Below, in pieces: positions 56,565 to 59,350 of a stretch of 59,350 bases of DNA (the stretch's first letter is position 1; each line of letters opens with the position of its first letter). Position numbers and translations under genes: made by a program. This DNA comes from Acidobacteriota bacterium (GTDB taxonomy: Bacteria > Acidobacteriota > Holophagae > Holophagales > Holophagaceae): positions 1-59,350 of the forward strand of contig JAJZQW010000004.1 of the NCBI GenBank assembly GCA_021802985.1. Direction: 5' to 3'. The notes beneath the pieces were generated by a model. It was not told the origin of the DNA and ran no database searches. It saw only the letters and a program-made list of their open reading frames with translations.

Positions 56565-58907
56565 CTAGCGCTTGGCGCCCTGAAGGTTGGTGCTGTCGAG
56601 GTTGGTCTCGCTGAGATTCGCCTCGCGCAGGTCGGCGCCACCCAGGTTCGCACCGCTGAGCTTCGCGTGGCTGAGGTTGGCGTGATTGAGGTTCGCGCCA
56701 CTGAGGTTGGTCCAGACCAGGTTGGCGCCCACCAGGTTGGCGCCGCTGAGGTCTGCCCCGTCCAGGCTCGCGTCGATGAGGTTGGTGTGGCGCAGATCGG
56801 CCCCGGCCAGCTTCACGCCGGAGAGGTTGGCGCCGGAGAGGTTCGCGCCATCCAGGAAGGCGTCCTGGAGGATGGTCTCCCGGAGGTCGGCGCCGCAGAG
56901 GTTGGCGCCATCCAGGTTGGCCTGGCGCAGGTCGGTGTCCTTGAGGGTGGTCTGCCGGAGATCCACCCCGCGGAGGTCCGCCCACACGAGGCTGGCGCTG
57001 GTGAGATCCGCATTCACGAGCACGGCCTCGTTCAGGTTGGCCTGGTAGAGGCTCGCGCCGCCGAGGTTCGCGCGGGTGAGGTTGGCGTTGCTGAGGTTGG
57101 TGCGATACTCGCCGCGGGACTCGGTGGGCAGGGAGGCCAGGTTGGCTTCGCGGAGGTTGGCGCCCTCCAGATTGCAGCCGCAGAGGTTGGCGCCGCTGAA
57201 GTCGGAGTTGCGAAGGTCGGCGCTGCCCAGGTCGCAGCCACTGAAGTCCGCCCCGAGGGCTCGCGCGGAGCGGAGGATGGCGCCGCGCATGACACTGCCG
57301 GCCAGGTTGGCACCATCCAGCACGGCATGGTTGAGATCCATGCCCTCGAGGATGAGGCCGCGGAGGTCCACATCCGAGAGGTTGGCTCCCGTGAGGACAG
57401 CGCGGTCCAGGGTGGCCCCCTGGAGGTTGGCGGCACAGAGGTTCGCCCCGTGGAAGTTCGCGCTGAGGATGCTGTCCTTCAGGTCCGCGCCGGCGAGGTC
57501 CGCGCTGCTGAGGTCGGCCCCGCAGATGTTGGCGGTCCGCAGGTCGTTGCCGCTGAGCCTCGCCCCGCGCAGGTTCGCGCCGCCGAGGTGGGTATCGGAG
57601 AACCGGGTGCTGCTGAAGATCGCGCCGGCCAGATTGGCGCCGTCCAGGTTGGTGTGGGAGAGGTCTGCCTTGGAGAGATCGGCGCCCTTCAGGTTCTTCC
57701 GGGAGAGGTCGACACTGCTGAGGTTCGCGCCCACCAGCATGGTCCCGGCGAGTACCGCGTCGTCCAGTTGGGCCCCCGTCAGGCTGGCTCCGCTGAGGTT
57801 GGCCCCGCTGAGGTTGGCCCCGCTCAGGTTGATTTCGCGGAGGTCCGCGCCGGTCAGGTCGGTACCGCGCAGGTCTGAATTGCTCAGCACGGCGCCGCCC
57901 AGCTGGGCCGCACCGAGATTGGCGCTCGCGAGGACAGAACTGCTGAGGTTGCTCTCGCCGAGGTCGGCACCCTTCAGGTTGGCTTCGCGGAGATCCGCGC
58001 TTTCCAGGTTGGCCTGGCGCAGCGTGGCGCCGCTGAGGTCCGCACGGCTCAGGTTCGTGTGACCCAGGTCCATGCCCCGCAGGTTCGTGCCGCTGAGGTT
58101 CGCACCGCTGAGGTTCGCGCCCTTGAGCTTGGGCACATCCCCCTTCTCGTATTTCAGGATGTCCAGGTGGCGCAGGTCCGCACCCACCAGGTTGGCCCCG
58201 GAGAGGTTGGTGCCCTTCAGGTTCGCCTGACTCAGGTTGGCGCCCTCAAGGTTCGCCTCCGTGAGGCTGGCCCAGTGGAGATCCGCATCCGAGAGGTTCG
58301 CACCCGCCAGGTTGGCCAGATTCAGGTTCGCGCCGCCGAGGGTGCTGCCCTGGAGGCTGGCACCGGAGAAGTTGGCCTTGGCGAGGTTGGCACCCACGAG
58401 GTTGGCCTTGGCCAGGTCGGCGCCCTGGAGGTTGGCCCCTTCGAGCACGGTCTGCCGGAGGTCCGCGCCGCTGAGATTGGCCCCACGCAGATCCTTGCCG
58501 CTCAGGTCCACGCCGGTAAGTGTTACGCCCGCAAGCATGGCACCGGACAGGTTGGCACCGGCAAGGTTGGGGAGGGTGGTGGGCTCGTACTGCTGGATGT
58601 CGAAGAAGCTCAGATCCGCCCGGGACAGGTTGGCGCCGGAAAGATTCACCCCGGCCATCCGGGCCCGGCTCAGATTCGCCCCCTCCATGTCGGCCTCATC
58701 CAGGTTTGCCAACCGGAGGTCTGCGCCCGCAAGGTTCGCCCCCCGCATCTGGGTCTGGTTCAGGATGGCGCCCGCCAGGTTCGCTTCGGAGAGATTTGCC
58801 CCGGAGAAATCGAAGCCCCGAAGGTCGAGGCCGCTCAGGTCCGTGCGCTGGAAGTTCTTCCCCGACTTGAGGATGAAGACCACTTCCTTCCGGGTAAGTT
58901 CGCTCAT
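56565..58907 (-). CDS. giant pentapeptide-repeat protein
   Basis: 780 residues from ATG 58907, preceded by AAAGGAAG. After a short N-terminal head (MSELTRKEVVFILKSGKNFQ, 1-20) the chain is almost entirely A(D/N)LXX pentapeptides, about 145 units, which would give roughly 36 coils of a right-handed quadrilateral beta-helix. Three breaks are visible: SFFDIQQYEPTTLPNL (about 100-115), RHLDILKYEKGDVPKL (about 246-261) and ASLPTESRGEYR (about 591-602). The first two breaks share DIxxYExxxxPxL and similar flanks, which points to an internal duplication. No membrane anchor or signal peptide is seen. Function is unknown. It is far longer than the Qnr/MfpA gyrase-protection proteins (about 180-220 residues). 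Confidence 0.95.
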   Translation of the reverse strand: MSELTRKEVVFILKSGKNFQRTDLSGLDLRGFDFSGANLSEANLAGAILNQTQMRGANLAGADLRLANLDEADMEGANLSRARMAGVNLSGANLSRADLSFFDIQQYEPTTLPNLAGANLSGAMLAGVTLTGVDLSGKDLRGANLSGADLRQTVLEGANLQGADLAKANLVGANLAKANFSGASLQGSTLGGANLNLANLAGANLSDADLHWASLTEANLEGANLSQANLKGTNLSGANLVGADLRHLDILKYEKGDVPKLKGANLSGANLSGTNLRGMDLGHTNLSRADLSGATLRQANLESADLREANLKGADLGESNLSSSVLASANLGAAQLGGAVLSNSDLRGTDLTGADLREINLSGANLSGANLSGASLTGAQLDDAVLAGTMLVGANLSSVDLSRKNLKGADLSKADLSHTNLDGANLAGAIFSSTRFSDTHLGGANLRGARLSGNDLRTANICGADLSSADLAGADLKDSILSANFHGANLCAANLQGATLDRAVLTGANLSDVDLRGLILEGMDLNHAVLDGANLAGSVMRGAILRSARALGADFSGCDLGSADLRNSDFSGANLCGCNLEGANLREANLASLPTESRGEYRTNLSNANLTRANLGGASLYQANLNEAVLVNADLTSASLVWADLRGVDLRQTTLKDTDLRQANLDGANLCGADLRETILQDAFLDGANLSGANLSGVKLAGADLRHTNLIDASLDGADLSGANLVGANLVWTNLSGANLNHANLSHAKLSGANLGGADLREANLSETNLDSTNLQGAKR
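56605..58850 (-). repeat. 15-bp pentapeptide-coding repeats
   Basis: The A(D/N)LXX codons produce a near-continuous 15-bp period across the gene, seen on the plus strand as repeated gaggttggcgcc-type words. The copies differ at the X positions, so they are diverged, not a recent expansion. Confidence 0.9.
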
Positions 58908-59081
58908 GGAGCTTCCTTTGGATGACGGGCTTCGGGTGCGGGATCTGGGCGGCGGAAACCCTCGCAGAAGGGGGCCCCGCATGACTCCCTGGGTTCCGGC
59001 GAGGGGGCCGGAGGGTGAGGGAGGATGGAGCAGATCGGGGCCGTAGCGGGTAGGGCTTTGACCTGCCGTTGTTTGCGTATG

Positions 59082-59111
59082 AGTTTATCCAACGCCGCGA
59101 GGAGCCATCAA
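59082..59111 (-). promoter_or_regulatory. candidate promoter for the pentapeptide-repeat gene
   Basis: Minus strand TTGATG (59106-59111), 18-bp spacer, TAAACT (59082-59087). Predicted start about 59075, giving a leader of about 168 nt before ATG 58907. Found by eye only. Confidence 0.35.
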
Positions 59112-59285
59112 CATGATTTCACCCCGCTTTGCAAGAGTACCCGGCCCGCAATCCCGCGTCCTGCCCGGCGATCCAGGAATGGGGCGGCCACGGAGACAAG
59201 AATGCCCCGTGAGTCAGCATGTTGCAGGGCCAGCCGGGGTCACTGGCGGTCCGGGCCCTTCCGGGTTGTGATCCCCGGCACGACA

Positions 59286-59305
59286 AGGCCCCCTTGCGGG
59301 GGCCT
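59286..59305. terminator. terminator-like hairpin near the window end
   Basis: Perfect 8-bp stem aggccccc / gggggcct with loop ttgc, extended by gac/gtc after one mismatch. No gene end is visible in the window to pair it with on the plus strand, so it probably belongs to a gene beyond the edge. Confidence 0.5.
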
Positions 59306-59350
59306 CGTCTGGGGTCTGAATCATCCGCACTCGGCCCATCCTGGGCCTCG

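Larger units (their letters stand above)
58908..59350. other. intergenic region at the window end
   Basis: No convincing gene. A 51-codon frame from ATG 59113 has no supporting ribosome-binding site or family signal. The region contains the promoter candidate at 59082-59111 and the hairpin at 59286-59305. The sequence is otherwise GC-rich and unremarkable. Confidence 0.6.

Noticed and set aside
56565..58907. Dense 15-bp repeats and a long antisense frame rich in VGAAEV words on the plus strand
   Set aside because: The periodicity comes from pentapeptide codons on the minus strand; the plus-strand frame is a shadow without ribosome-binding site or family signal.
59113..59268. Short plus-strand frame near the window end
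   Set aside because: No ribosome-binding site, low-complexity GC-rich translation, no family match.

Overview
The window is high-GC, densely coded DNA from a Gram-negative bacterium. It carries an LpxL/HtrB-type lipid A acyltransferase, AsmA/DUF748, a type IV pilin-like protein, a sigma-54 response regulator, bactofilin, a DUF4388 response regulator and HlyC/CorC and YihY membrane proteins. This set and the style of the intergenic repeats recall Acidobacteriota of the Holophaga/Geothrix type. That placement is a judgement from gene content, not a measured assignment. No rRNA, tRNA, CRISPR array or transposase was seen.

Layout. 1-4757: the 3' end of a contractile phage-tail module (baseplate V, W, a fibre, J, I, a second fibre). 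4929-5768: a pseudopilin and a ComEA-like protein. 5812-5985: an extremely AT-rich island. 6052-6137: an SAH riboswitch in front of ahcY, followed by a Nudix gene. 8074-15670: DNA repair (tag), an SDR enzyme, glutaminase, rlmF, a zincin, an acyltransferase and a coupled protein of unknown family. 15919-19347: serC-serA-DUF1015, probably a serine-synthesis cluster. 19482-28863: a response regulator, a GH113-like enzyme, a CBS/CorC protein, an acyltransferase-like membrane protein, an APC permease, ComF, an OYE-family flavoenzyme and an XPF-type nuclease. 28897-33879: a cyclic-2,3-diphosphoglycerate synthetase-family protein, a large AsmA-like protein and a second acyltransferase. 33965-38983: a trehalose module (GH15 divergent from a membrane-anchored OtsA and OtsB). 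39082-48107: peroxiredoxin, arginine deiminase, LpxL-like, greA, clpX, lon and YihY. 48291-51404: a sigma-54 regulator, a stripped-down relative of it and hemolysin III. 51602-58907: sbcC/sbcD, bactofilin and a giant pentapeptide-repeat protein.

The most unusual features are these. (i) Seven intergenic imperfect inverted repeats built from short tandem words; three share the same ends and four have unrelated sequence but the same architecture. (ii) A matched pair of leaders before the lpxL-like gene and greA, each with a TAGACTT box, a hairpin and a T-tract just upstream of the start codon, recalling the GraL leader of E. coli greA. (iii) An OtsA fused to a two-TM sensor-like domain. (iv) Tail fibres with HxH motifs at an exact 22-residue spacing. 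(v) A 780-residue pentapeptide-repeat protein. (vi) A roughly 170-bp AT island with 12 G/C in 160 bases, beside an SAH riboswitch.
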